NCBI GenBank assembly: GCA_030704615.1
Contig: CM060734.1
Coordinates: 20,024,001-20,088,000, forward strand
Length of the DNA: 64,000 nt
Source: Takakia lepidozioides
Lineage: Eukaryota; Streptophyta; Takakiopsida; Takakiales; Takakiaceae
Direction of reading: 5' to 3'
How positions within the stretch are numbered: the stretch's first letter is position 1; every line of letters starts with the position of its first letter. Both the position numbers and the translations under genes were made by a program. The notes under the pieces are model-generated. The model saw nothing but the letters and a program-made list of their open reading frames with translations, made no database searches and was not told where the DNA came from. Positions 21,741 to 31,739 of this stretch are shown here, piece by piece.

Positions 21741-22354
21741 ACACTATAAGGCTCTAGTACTATTTCTAATGGTGACACGGGTGGGCACCTGTTGCAGTTT
21801 AAGGGTCATATCCCAATGGCTCAGGGCACCTGCACCTGCACCTGCATCCACCGCAAGAACTCCTATGGTTGGCTAGTCATCAACCCAGCCTCACCATAGA
21901 AGAAACACTGGTGGTCTTGCTGGTCATCACTCCAGCCTCACCACCGACAGCATACTCTAGGATTGACCGGTGATCAAATCCGGCCTAATCCCTATGAAAG
22001 CAAGCGCCCACACAAAACCAACATGGCGCACAGTCAAGCATGCAGGTGTTGGGGGGGATCCAAACACAAGAAATCAAAACATCAACACCCCCACACCAAA
22101 ATCCAGCTGCAATGCTGATCCTGCAGAATAGCCCAGCCCAAAACCCTGGACTGACTGGCCTCCACCAAGAGAGGCTTTGGCAACTACAAGTACAAGGTAA
22201 TGAAAATAGTACAGAGATGGAGGGGAAGAATAGAAGCCCGACCAAGCAAGATATAATCCTGATCTATGCTATCAACTGCCAGACTTCTCTCAAAGTGCCT
22301 CGCTCTGCATGATGGTAAGGTGTATGAGGTATATCTATATCCATAAACCTGCCA
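21741..22354. other. possible leader/LTR of the gypsy element; no gene
   Basis: No coding signal is recognised. In minus orientation this is where a leader and 5' LTR should lie upstream of gag, but I find neither a TG...CA pair nor a tRNA-complementary primer site. Short CACCTGCACCTG repeats occur at about 21828-21850. Confidence 0.3.
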
Positions 22355-22894
22355 CTAACCTTGTCCCAAGCTACAGTAGCTCGCTCTAACCATTAAAGAA
22401 AACAAAGGTAGGGTCTGATAGTCTCTCAACTTGAAAGCTTTGAGACGGTTGCGGGTGTCCTCATTGCGAATGACTGCATCTCCTTCATGCACAACAAACA
22501 TGTCATTGCTAATGAACCCCCGCTCGTGGTTGCCCTGTGCAGAGCGTATCCGGCTGCAACCATTTCTGATTGCAAAAACTTGTGTAGCTCCTGCTCCTCT
22601 GCTCCAGCACACCACGGCCTTGTGGCTGAACACCTTGGTCCCCGGGGCTGTCTTTGGCTGTGTTCCAAGCCTAGCTTTCACCCACTTTGGTATTTCACCT
22701 ACAGCTGCAGAACTGCTGGCTCCAACAGAGTTCTGACTGTCCAAGGCGATATTGAGGCCCTCAATGCCGACTACAGCAGTCTGTTGTCTACTGCTAATGC
22801 CTGACTCCCAGTATGCAATCAACTCGTCCAACTGTTCTCCACTCAAATCAGTCTGAGTTCCTTGGGAACATAAATCTTGTCCCCTTGTGTGCAC
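22355..22894 (-). CDS. unrecognised ORF fragment (179 codons)
   Basis: The minus frame opens at 22894 and reads GEQLDELIAYWESGISSRQQ, then IPKWVKARLG, AGATQVFAIRNGCSRIRSAQ, GFISNDMFVVHEGDAVIRNE and RNRLKAFKLRDY. The composition looks like a real globular protein and the frame is uninterrupted. I do not recognise the family. It lies on the same strand as, and immediately downstream of, the L12, MAD1 and LUC7-like fragments, so it may be another captured or retrotransposon-borne piece. No splice sites were resolved. Confidence 0.35.
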   Translation of the reverse strand: MHTRGQDLCSQGTQTDLSGEQLDELIAYWESGISSRQQTAVVGIEGLNIALDSQNSVGASSSAAVGEIPKWVKARLGTQPKTAPGTKVFSHKAVVCWSRGAGATQVFAIRNGCSRIRSAQGNHERGFISNDMFVVHEGDAVIRNEDTRNRLKAFKLRDYQTLPLFSLMVRASYCSLGQG

Positions 22895-23285
22895 AGGCTA
22901 AGAGAAGAGACCTGCCCTTCAATTACGTCCTCATTTCCCCCAACCATACAAGGAGTACATCCACAGATTTGTCTCTCATATAGACCAGCACAGGTTCTAG
23001 AAACAGAATTGTGGATCTTTCATGGCACACTCACACTCTAAAAATTCCATAGATTTTTAGCAGAGTCCTAAAAACAAAAATCAGATCTAGATTGGTAGAT
23101 TTCCCCTTTCTGCAGCTATTCCCCCAAAAACTGAGTCAAACAGAGCCCATTTGACAAAGATATGACCAATTTGGCTCTAAATCATTCAAATTAGATCAAA
23201 GGCCATTTTTTATTTTTTTTTAAGGTTTTCAAATTTAAAAATTTAAAGTTGCACCCAAAATATCTGGTAACTGGTTCCCGGTTCC

Positions 23286-23530
23286 CTAAGTTCTATATGG
23301 TTTCCTAGGTTCCCTGGCCACGTGCGTGCTGTTCCCCTCCGTTTCATTTGAGTTCAACAGCGTTGTGAGATCCGAAACTTCAAGTAGAGTGAGGCTGGAA
23401 ATTTCATCAACTAGCCTGTGAATCTTCTCCGATGGCGGGGGCATCTGAGCTGTGGCGATGGCGGATCTGCTCCTGCGCTCTTGCTCCTCTTCCTCGAACT
23501 GGGCCTGCACGCTGCGGCTGAGGATGGAGC
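23286..23530 (-). pseudogene. ribosomal protein L7/L12-like (probably mitochondrial) exon fragment
   Basis: Behind a good acceptor (TTGTTGCAG before 23530) the frame gives QAQFEEEEQERRSRSA, then MPPPSEKIHRLVDEISSLT and LLEVSDLTTLL. The P-S-E-K-[IV]-x-x-[IL]-V-D-E-[IL]-x-x-L-T-L-L-E-V-x-D-L-T block is the hallmark of the N-terminal dimerisation region of organellar bL12, which forms the ribosomal stalk. After it the frame runs into unrelated sequence and the C-terminal domain is missing. With no first exon and no C-terminus it is a fragment, not a working gene. Confidence 0.65.
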
Positions 23531-23788
23531 CTGCAACAATGAGCGGCAGCAGGACGAGGCAAGAACTGACTCATAGCAGGGAGCTCCCCTGCTCTGCAAT
23601 GGGCCCCGTCTTCTTTGCCTCTTGTGGCTGTAACATTTTTTTCCCCCATCTGCCCCACAAATTCACTGCTGTTCCTTTACTTCTGACCTTTTATCACTCT
23701 AGTGGGACAGAGTACAAACACAGCAGCCAGTGCCATATTCTGTTTAGGGAGAGGCCTACAGTAGCAGTCCTGAACTCAAAACTCCACT

Positions 23789-24582
23789 TTATGTCCCACC
23801 CTGCCAGCCCTTGCAGGAACATCCAATCAACTGTCGTTCAATCTCTGATGATGTGGTGTACTCATTTGCCAGCATATCCATATGGCCTGAGTTAAGCTGA
23901 AAAAGAAGCTTTTCATCATCAGTTTGTGCAAAGATAGACTGCAGGGTGAGCACAGTAACAGGAATTCCAGTCGATGAATCCCTTTCCTCGTTCATGTGTA
24001 CCTTATAACCAAATAAAAGATAGCAGGCCTCCCTGAAAATTGAGATCTTGTCTGCAAGACTTGCCGGTACCGAGCTTAACGCTTCTCAAGTGATGTCACC
24101 CACTGAGTGAGCTCGGCAACTTCCATGGCCTGAACGTTGCCACTCCCCTTGGCAGACCCCAAGTCTCTTGCACTCCCATCGCCCAGGCTATTGCGGCCTC
24201 GCTCCAGTGTATCGAGCTTCTCATGCAGTGCTTCCACTTCAGCTTGCAATGCTTCCTGTCGGTCTTCTCTGTGGGCCTCTGCTTCAGGATTGTTGATCAA
24301 ATGCAGCACCTTGGTTGTTGACCGGTCATATTCACCGTGTCCTAGCTTGGACTCCAAGACTGCAACCTCCTGCCGAAGTCTCTCACTCTCCCGCTGCAAG
24401 GACTTGACACTCTCATGGGTTTGGTTGAGCTCTTCGGACAGATTCTCAGCCTCCCGCCGTTGTTCAGTTGACGCATTGCTGCTTCTTGCAATGGCCTCTT
24501 CCAAATGAATTGCATTATATTGAGCCTTTGTGAGAGCCACTTGCAATTCCTTGATGCGCTTATCCTTGGCCTTCTCCGGCAT
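23789..24582 (-). pseudogene. MAD1 spindle-checkpoint protein, 3' portion, pseudogene
   Basis: MAD1 recruits MAD2 to unattached kinetochores. The minus frame from 24582 is a long coiled coil (RRREAENLSEELNQ-type heptads, then RQEVAVLESKLGHGEYDRST, TKVLHLINNPEAEAH and QAEVEALHEKLDTLERG). Downstream comes the globular C-terminus: DKISIFREACYLLFGYKVHM, SSTGIPVTVLTLQSIFAQTD, KLLFQLNSGHMDMLANEY. The FGYK, IPVT and LTLQSI phrases are diagnostic for plant MAD1. A TAA follows EKR near 24078 and a one-base loss lies near 24060. The frame loses MAD1 character after EIERQL. The blocks run with no intron between coil and C-terminus, so a processed origin is possible. Confidence 0.82.
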
Positions 24583-24867
24583 AGCCAGTGAGGAAGATGT
24601 CGCGAGGAGATGGGCTGTTTGAACTCTCCAGGGTTTTGTGAGGGCGCGAATCGGGCCTACAACATACAGATGTGACTTTTAACTCCCAAAATGTATGGGC
24701 CTGAGCAGCTCTCCAGCTATCCATTTCACTCCAGGCACTTTGTATTCATCCTAGGGACGTTGTGGTAGTGCAGATATCAGCGTTCACAGCTTGCCAGCGC
24801 TGCTCCATGCTGCATGGTAGAGCTTCTCTATAAGCTTACTGGGGAAACAATCATCCAGCTTCAAGGA

Positions 24868-25053
24868 TCACGCATAGGTGCCAACTAGCATTTGCTGCTG
24901 CATTTTTAAGTCTCTCCTTGTGTGCTCCAAAGCCTCTGGTGACTTGGTAGCTTCAGCGACTACAGTAACAGTGGCGGCTCCGGCATCGTCATCCTCCAGG
25001 CGTTTCAGGGCACGCTGAATCTTGTGGTCACATTCAATGATATGCTTCTCAAA
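24868..25053 (-). pseudogene. LUC7-like U1 snRNP protein exon fragment
   Basis: A minus-strand block starts at a plausible acceptor (GTGCTTAG before 25053). It reads FEKHIIECDHKIQRALKRLE, then DDDAGAATVTVVAEATKSPE and ALEHTRRDLKMQQQML, ending in TGA at 24868. The E-C-D-x-K-I-x-R-A-L-K-R-L segment followed by an acidic/Ala stretch resembles the second coiled-coil region of plant LUC7-type splicing factors. The match is from memory of the family pattern and is short. It lies upstream of, and on the same strand as, the MAD1 and L12 pieces. Confidence 0.4.
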
Positions 25054-25445
25054 CTAAGCACTACTTACACACAGGTAATCTTGCAAGTGCTAACCCTCAA
25101 CTCCTACCTTGCACTCACAGGTAAGATATCATCTCTCTCGAGTGATAAACAAGCTAGAAAGGACACATACTCTCAACACAAGAAATATGCAATCCCTCAA
25201 CATCACTCTTTAAGATAATAGTCGAGCCAGGGGCACCCCAAGCTATGGGGACTCCACCCCACAACAACCTACACTCCCATCATAAGCACACTCAGATCTG
25301 AAAGCGATGAAGGAGCTCGGTCGCGCAGGCTCAACTCGAGAGAGATGAGCTACGCGACTGCCGCTCTCGTGAAGATAAGGCGGTTCAGGTGTCAAACTAA
25401 ACTTGACACCTGATTTAACACTTGACCTAAATCCAAGTGTTAAAT

Positions 25446-25560
25446 ACAAATAACTAGCTTTATTCTAGTTGTTTTCACACTGTGCTTATTTAACTTGACA
25501 TACAAATAACTAGATTTATTCTAGTTAGTTTCACACTATATTTATTTAACTTGACAAGAT
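25446..25560. repeat. tandem duplication, about 55-bp unit
   Basis: The unit TACAAATAACTAGCTTTATT...TTATTTAACTTGACA occurs twice in direct tandem (about 25446-25500 and 25501-25555). Each contains a short CTAG-centred inverted repeat (AACTAGATTTATTCTAGTT). Confidence 0.85.
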
Positions 25561-26020
25561 AGAGAAGTGGAAAGGCGGTACCGCCAATCAAAGATTTGAA
25601 GACCATACTGTAGATTCAGGCAGAGTATCGATTGGAAAGTACTCTCGACATAGACAAGAAACAGTGAATGCTTGCGACGTTCATCACAATGGAGTCAATC
25701 TGAATAATCTGCACTTACTGTCCGCCCTAAACTATACTGAGTGTCGTTGCCGCCAATCACTTACACATATATGTCATTGCACAACACCGATCCGGCAGGT
25801 CCCACTCTTTTGTGATTGTCGTTAATGCCGTTCGCTCTTGCTCAAAACCTTTCTGTTCCTGTGTCCCTAGAATCATAGTGTTTTGTTTTGAATTCGGCAG
25901 GATTAGCTTTGCTTGTGTAGATGGTTTTGAATTTGTTTCACACCATTCATTGTGAGTTGAGACGAGACAGAGTGATGGTCGTTACTGCCGTTCACTATTT
26001 GCACATTACTCAGTCAGATT
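25560..26020. other. 5' flank of the 26-31 kb gene, GTCGTT-type imperfect hairpins
   Basis: No coding sequence is seen. Short imperfect hairpin words recur, such as TGTCGTTGCCGCCAATCAC (about 25743), GTGATTGTCGTTAATGCC (about 25813) and GTGATGGTCGTTACTGCC (about 25974). They resemble in loose form the perfect TGTCGTTGACGACA hairpins inside the gene's fourth intron, so this may be the 5' edge of one element. Confidence 0.35.
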
Positions 26021-29000
26021 TGAATGGCATCGTGCAGAAAACTGTGAGGTCCAAGCCTACAGGATCATAGGGGAAAGGATCTGGAGATGGGGACGAGTCT
26101 GGAAAAAGCTCAGAGAATAGCGATGAAGCAGATGAATCTGAAGTGCACTACCTTGACAAGGTGAAAGAACTCATGTCATTCTAGAAGGTAAACTCTCAGG
26201 AGGTTATAAGGGACATGCTCGTATCTGGAGGGCGTCTGGACATCCCTCTATGTCGGATGATATCTATGTCTGTTGTGCGTCCACCTCTTTCCCATGACAT
26301 AACAAATTGGAGAGTGATTTCGTGCATGGATACAGACTTGGTGCACAAGTTTTTTATGTGTCACTGACGGATACAAATGGAAAAAGCACATTAGTGTCTC
26401 CAGAGATCAGTGATACCTGGGATGAGTGCTGGAAAGATGCTAATGAGGAGTTTGAGCTGGGCCTCATGATGGGAAAGAACACCCAGCAATTCTGCAACCA
26501 CATGTTCTAACGTCTGGGACGGCAACCACGATTGCTGGCATGGATGGGATACATTCAGAAACATCATGCGAAAGACAAAGACAAGCATGTTGCTGTGGAG
26601 GCAATGGTTTTGGATCCTGGAAACGACATCGCTAGGCTTCTTACAGCTATGCACGACGTGAACAAGTAAGTCATCCTAGAGATTTCATTCCCTCTGTAGT
26701 GTCTTGTTAATCCCAAAAAAACAGTGTTAAGGAATGCAATGTTTCCAATGTTTTTGCAGATCGACAGAGAAATCGCATGTGACAACAAGCTTGGTCCACA
26801 CACTATTCCGAATTCAGAGGATTGGTCTGATGAAGCTGGATGATTTTCGGACAGTACTCCGCCCCAATATAATCAAGAAGTGCGAAACAGGAAGAGCTGC
26901 AGGCACTTGGTATTCTTTGACTCGAGAGGCGTTTCTGGAGTACATGTATGCGGTAAGCCCGAGTCTGTACTCAGTTTACTTTTTTAATACATGTTTATAG
27001 TTCCTTCGGTGCTAATCACTATTTGAATCAATGCAGCAAGAACTGGCAGAGGCAGCTGAGAAGGGAAAATCCGAATATTACCGCACTACACTAGAGAAAC
27101 TAAGGACATCAAAGGGTGTGGAAGCAGCAATAAAGAAGGAGTTTGAAATGCGAAGAACCAAATTGATGTCCGCCTTCGGAAAGCAGCTTAGAACAGTAGA
27201 TCCTGGACTTGGTTCTGAGTTCCTTCAGCAGATCAAATCTCACTATGACAAGCATGTGCATCCGGAGATGCAGCAGGAGAAATTGAACCGGCTGGCCATA
27301 TCCATGGTCGACCCACAAACAAAAATAAGGTGGCTGGAGATATGGAACTCAAATCAGACAGTAAAGGACTTGAATCAGTTCCCAAAGAGCACCATACAAC
27401 CTGGCACAAAGGTGGAAGGAATCAGTGGTTTGGTGTTTGATAACTGGCTCCACAAGGCTACTTGGAGTCAGGTGTGTATTCAAATAAGCAGTTTTCTTTT
27501 CTTCAATTATGTGATGAATATCTTATTTGCAATACTGAATTTGCAGCTCGAAAAACGCGCCGTCATTGTGCTGGATCAGACTTTGAAGGATTTGAACATT
27601 TCGATTGTTTCCCCTCCCCAAATGTCATTGGAGGCATACATAAGGAAGTGGAGAGGTCTCACCTGGAGATACTGTTTTTTCCGAGAGTTCTCCAAAGATG
27701 GTAACATTTTACGGTCCAACGACTTTGACAGTCAAGTTGGAGGAGAGTGGGCCATGATGCGAGTTGTGTACAGGTGCAATATCATACTGGAAACTCTACT
27801 ACACTTTTTGGGAAATAATTAGGCTTCATAAGGATTGTAATTATAGATCCAAATTGAATGTCGTTGACGACATTCACTTCTTTGTCTGAGTCATTCTTAA
27901 GCGAGAATTTGAATTCACCTGGATTAGGAGCTTAGGGTGTATTTATAGTGTCCCTGATTAGAATTGATAATGTCCCTGAAATGGCGTTGACGACATTCAC
28001 ATCCAGAGTTGTTAAGAGGTCCTCAAAGATATGTAAGTTTTTGTAATGTCCAAAGAGTTTACAGTGAGGGTTCCTCACTCCAGTTTGCTGAATGTCAATG
28101 CAGACATTCAGTTGTTCTGCAATGCTTTTGCCTCTTGCGAGAAATCTTGAGGCTTGATTAGCTGTGTTATCAGAGATCCAAAGTGAATGTCGTTGACGAC
28201 ATTCACTTCTATGTCTGTGTCATTCACCAGCAACAATTTGAATGTACATGGATTAGGAGCTTAGGGTGTATTTATTGGTTCTTTGTTCGGAATTTTGTGA
28301 ATGGGTTGACGCCATTCATATCCAGTGTTATTATGAGGTCCTCAGTGTTATGTACGTTTTGAATGTCCATTGAGTTTTTAGGGAGGGTTCCTTACTTGAG
28401 TTTCTGAATGTCGTTGCCGACATTCAGTTTCCATCCAATGATTTTGCCTTTTTTGAGAAATCATTAGACTTGATTAGCAGTGTATTCACCAATCCAAAGT
28501 GAATGACGTTGACGACATTCACTTCTATGTCTGTGTCATTCCAAAGCGAGAGTTTGCATTCACGTGGATTAGGGTGTATTTGCAGTATCATTGAATGGAA
28601 GTTTTTGAATGGCGTTGATGACATTCACATCCAGAGCTGTCACGTGGTCCTGAGAGCTCCTTGGAGCAGTTCTCAGAGCCATTTCATTTCTTGTTTTTTT
28701 CATTCTGTGCTACTTGCATCTTACTCACTTCGCGATTTGGTGGGTTGGGATTTATCTCCTGTTTAACAGGTACACGAAATATGTGCTTATGGAAGGAAAT
28801 CACCTGAGCGGTATTCCAGACTATCTTGACATGTGGTCGGACCCAGCAAACGATCCAACCATGTATACTGCAAGGATATTGAAGGACTGGAGTCCTTCTC
28901 ACTTCAGAGACTGTGGCTGGTACCTTGACTGCCCACCGGAGTACACGACCTTTCAAGAACAGCACATGAAATATTTGAACAATAATGCTGAGATGTTGGC

Positions 29001-29439
29001 GCCTCTGACTGACGAGCAGTACCAAAGAAACATAGCAACATTGGCTGCCAAGGAGCCTGATGCTCAGGGAACGCCGCAGAAGGGAAAGAAGGCGGGCCGC
29101 AAACCAAAAGACAAGGCTCCTGATGTCATAGCCATCTCACCAGCAAAGCCAAAGGACAAAGACAAGTCCAAAGAGAAGGAGAAGGAAAAGGACAAGGGGA
29201 AGGAGAAAGAAAAGGAGATGGAGAAGGAAAAGGAGAGTGGGCAGGACTTCACTGTTGGAAGATATACCCGCACAATTCAGTGCGTGTTCGATGCCAAGCC
29301 ACACCCTTCCCGTTCTGATTCGGCAGGAGAGATTAAAATTGTCAATGAGGGTTGGCTGGCGATGATGCAGAGTCGAAAGAGAGGATACACTGGGGTGCCT
29401 TCACCTACCTAGGACAACATAATCTCATTCCTCAATCTG
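26020..29439 (+). pseudogene. multi-exon gene, N-terminal and middle exons (lesioned)
   Basis: Exons with matching phases are: up to 26665, 26760-26952, 27037-27471, 27547-27773 and 28770-29439. All introns are GT-AG, and split codons rejoin (AA/A Lys; AG/G Arg). Products run from an acidic Ser/Gly/Glu N-terminus through WDECWKDANEEFELGLMMGK, HTLFRIQRIGLMKLDDFR, KSEYYRTTLEKLRTSKG and ESHEILSGIPDYLDMW-type sequence (GNHLSGIPDYLDMWSDPAND) to a Lys/Glu/Asp-rich linker (29140-29240). Lesions are in-frame TAGs at 26068 and 26182, a frame change near 26350, TAA at 26508 and TAG at 29410. I do not recognise the N-terminal family. The exon structure shows it descends from a genuine spliced gene that continues into the methyltransferase-like part. 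Confidence 0.7.
27840..28650. repeat. hairpin-rich tandem repeat in intron, period about 316-329 bp
   Basis: About 2.4 units lie inside the intron 27774-28769. Equivalent points fall at 27856, 28185 and 28501. Each unit contains GTGAATGTCGTTGACGACAT followed by TCAC (10-base perfect arms around TTGA), GGCGTTGACGACATTCAC, and a second hairpin TGAATGTCGTTGCCGACATT followed by CA. Conserved linkers include GGATTAGGAGCTTAGGGTG and GAGGTCCTCA. Arms stay complementary while linkers diverge. Confidence 0.9.
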
Positions 29440-29552
29440 GTGAGAATTCCAGCTTTTTTCCTTTTTCTCTTAAAGTTTCATTGGCAGTATTTCAGTCTGG
29501 TTCTTTGAAAACATTCTTGCCATCGTTCTTAAAATAAACATGTCTGTTGCAG

Positions 29553-31000
29553 GTGAGCACTGGTCCCACCTTCGTGTGCGGTGTGCAGAAAACATATGCG
29601 GCTGACATTGTCATTCTCGACATCCCGGATGGCCAGGCTGTGCCAGAAGTTCTTCCAAAGGGCAAGACGTCAGGCTGGAACAAATTCGAGGACAACTACT
29701 GGAGTTGGGTGTTCGGGTTCTGTAATAATTTCCTCTTTGATGCAGGGACACTTCTGTTTTTTCAGTCATGTGACAAAGATAGTCGTCGGGCATTGGCATC
29801 ATACCTGAAGTCTTCAGGGTTTGAAGTTTTGCGCACATGGAATTGTGTGAACAGCCTCTACTTTGTGAAAGGGGGTTTCCCTGGTTAGCTGGTATGTCGT
29901 CTCCCTTCTGCTTGTGCTTTCATGATGAGTTTCAATGTTCTCTGCAGCTCCACTCTAGAAGAATCTGTCATGATCGACACCGATCATCACCGATTCGTGA
30001 TAAAAATGATTGTTTTATGCCTGAGTTCTGAATAGCCGATGTACACACTTCCACTATAGATTGTGTTTACCACACTAATTTGCTATCTTTGGCAGACGAG
30101 GATGTTCGAGGCAATCTGCCTGCGGAGGATTCGCACCTCAAAGACACCATCCTCTATCCGCAGCTTTGAGATTTTTGACCAGGGTTGTTTCGTCAACCCC
30201 CCCTATGAGCCACATGTCGATGACATTTTGTACAACTTCATGCAGTCCAGTCAGACTCTCAAGAGACCAGATGGCACTCCCTGGAGAGGTGCAAAGGAAA
30301 AATCCCCAGCGTTCATGCAAATACTGCTGGAGTCATGCAGCCACCACTCTGCACGGGTGGTCGATCTTTCTGTGTCCACAGGTTCGTTCTCTCCCTTCCA
30401 AATTGATTTTCTTTCACCAGTTCCATCTGCTTAAATCCCCCCCACCAAACTGTTCATGTCCTCCTGTCTAGTGCAGGAGCAACTTACCATGCATGCAAGG
30501 CAGGCGGAAAAAGCCTTTTTGGCATGGAGGGTGATTCTGACCTCTACAACACAGTGTTCCTCCCCCTTTTGCCTGGCTCCACTTCAGGCACACAGACTGA
30601 TCGGATTCAAATTCGAAATGATGACGATCCCGGAGATAAGCAGGTCGACAACGACTTTTCATGTGAGTAAGTGCTAAACCCACTTTGGGAGCCATACTCA
30701 ATTTCTCAATAACATCAAAGTTACAATAATAACTTTTTCAGGCTGTCTTTCAGGAAAGGCAGCAGTGGATCTTCAGGAGATACAGTCATTTGTGGCGAGT
30801 CTGTTTTCGACAGCCCCCTTTCCAATTTTCTGCTTCCTGATTATGCCGAAGCAATGGCACTTCACGCGGCCGAGTCCCTATTCCCTAACTTTTTACTGCC
30901 CGTCAGTAGGTGTAGCCAGCGTAGATCCGGAGTTCTTAAATACTTAGACTTAGATGCAGAGGAAGCGGGGATACATTGTACTGACTCTGAGTCAGACTGA
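29553..31000 (+). pseudogene. beta-class amino-methyltransferase-like C-terminal exons
   Basis: Exons 29553-29891, 30096-30381, 30477-30665 and 30742-31000 join in phase and end at TGA 30998-31000. The first reads ADIVILDIPDG, the place of the catalytic DPPY motif, then SWVFGFCNNFLFDAGTLLFF and SGFEVLRTWNCVNSLYF. Next comes FVNPPYEPHVDDIL, then SPAFMQILLESCSHHSARVV, DLSVSTGATYHACKAGGKSL and FGMEGDSDLYN. The tail matches the K-P-x-x-L-x-x-x-L-I...DPFxGSGTT...G-x-E-x-D pattern that binds S-adenosylmethionine. Having motif IV before motif I is the beta-class order of N4-cytosine/N6-adenine DNA methyltransferases. DIPD instead of DPPY and STG instead of GSG suggest loss or change of activity. A TAG sits at 29885-29887 near the end of the first exon. 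Substrate unknown. Confidence 0.55.
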
Positions 31001-31119
31001 ACTATGTTCTTTTAATATTCTGTTTCATCCTCTTTGGAAAACGTTGAATCCCCTTCCTCCACCGTAGTTGTTTCTTTGGAAAGAAAAATAATCAAAGAAT
31101 CAACTACCATTTAAATTGC

Positions 31120-31490
31120 AATATGTATGAATCCATCTCACAAACCTCCCTCACTCTTGTCATATCCATTGTGCTTTCATCTACAGTGTATTCATGCATG
31201 TTCCATTCATGAATGTTTTCTTTTGTTCAACATCCATTGTACATTCATCCTCTGTACTCTTTAATCCACCCCACAAACCTACCACACTCATGTCATATAC
31301 GTTGTGCATTCGTCTAAAGTTATAGTCATGCATCTTCCTCTCATGAATGTTTTCCATTGTTCAACATCCATTATACATTCATCCATTTGACTCTTATCCA
31401 TCCCTCATTCATCCATCTACATTCATTTTTCACACTCATCCATCTGTTTATCATCCAACTGTACATTCATCCATCATTTATTCATCTGTT
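31120..31490. repeat. tandem duplication (about 130 bp) and ATTCATCC repeats
   Basis: Two diverged units (about 31130-31255 and 31256-31385) share CACAAACCT, TCATGTCATAT, TTCATCTAC/TTCGTCTAAA, CATGAATGTTTTC and TTCAACATCCATT. They pass into short ATTCATCCATC repeats to about 31490. They lie just 3' of the methyltransferase-like gene. Confidence 0.75.
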
Positions 31491-31589
31491 GCTTTCAGGT
31501 GGGAATGACCACTGCCTTTTATTATGTCGTCCAGCTTGTTTCCGCGGTAAAGGGTGCCAATCCGCGGGAATACACTCCACTTCTTCATG

Positions 31590-31715
31590 GGCACGTGGTG
31601 ACGCGGCCTTCAAGTGTGATGACGTGGAGTGAACCCCGTGATGTGGCATTGGCGCAAGGTGACGTGGCGTGAGCGCAGTTGCGCTCACGCGCTCACGTGA
31701 CCAGGCTCACGCCGA
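31590..31715. repeat. TGACGTGGCGTGAGCG repeat block, locus 2 of 3
   Basis: The core GTGACGTGGCGTGAGCGCAG continues into TTGCGCTCACGCGCTCACG, making a hairpin with GTGAGCGCA/TGCGCTCAC arms (about 31668-31688). It is flanked by degenerate copies (GTGATGACGTGGAGTGA, GTGATGTGGCATTGGCG). It is clearly related to 13775-13935. Confidence 0.75.
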
Positions 31716-31739
31716 GGCATCCCTGGAGAGGGAAGATAC

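Noticed and set aside
31120-31490. Possible CRISPR-like array
   Set aside because: Repeats are direct, variable in length and without unique spacers; the genome is eukaryotic. It is an ordinary tandem duplication.
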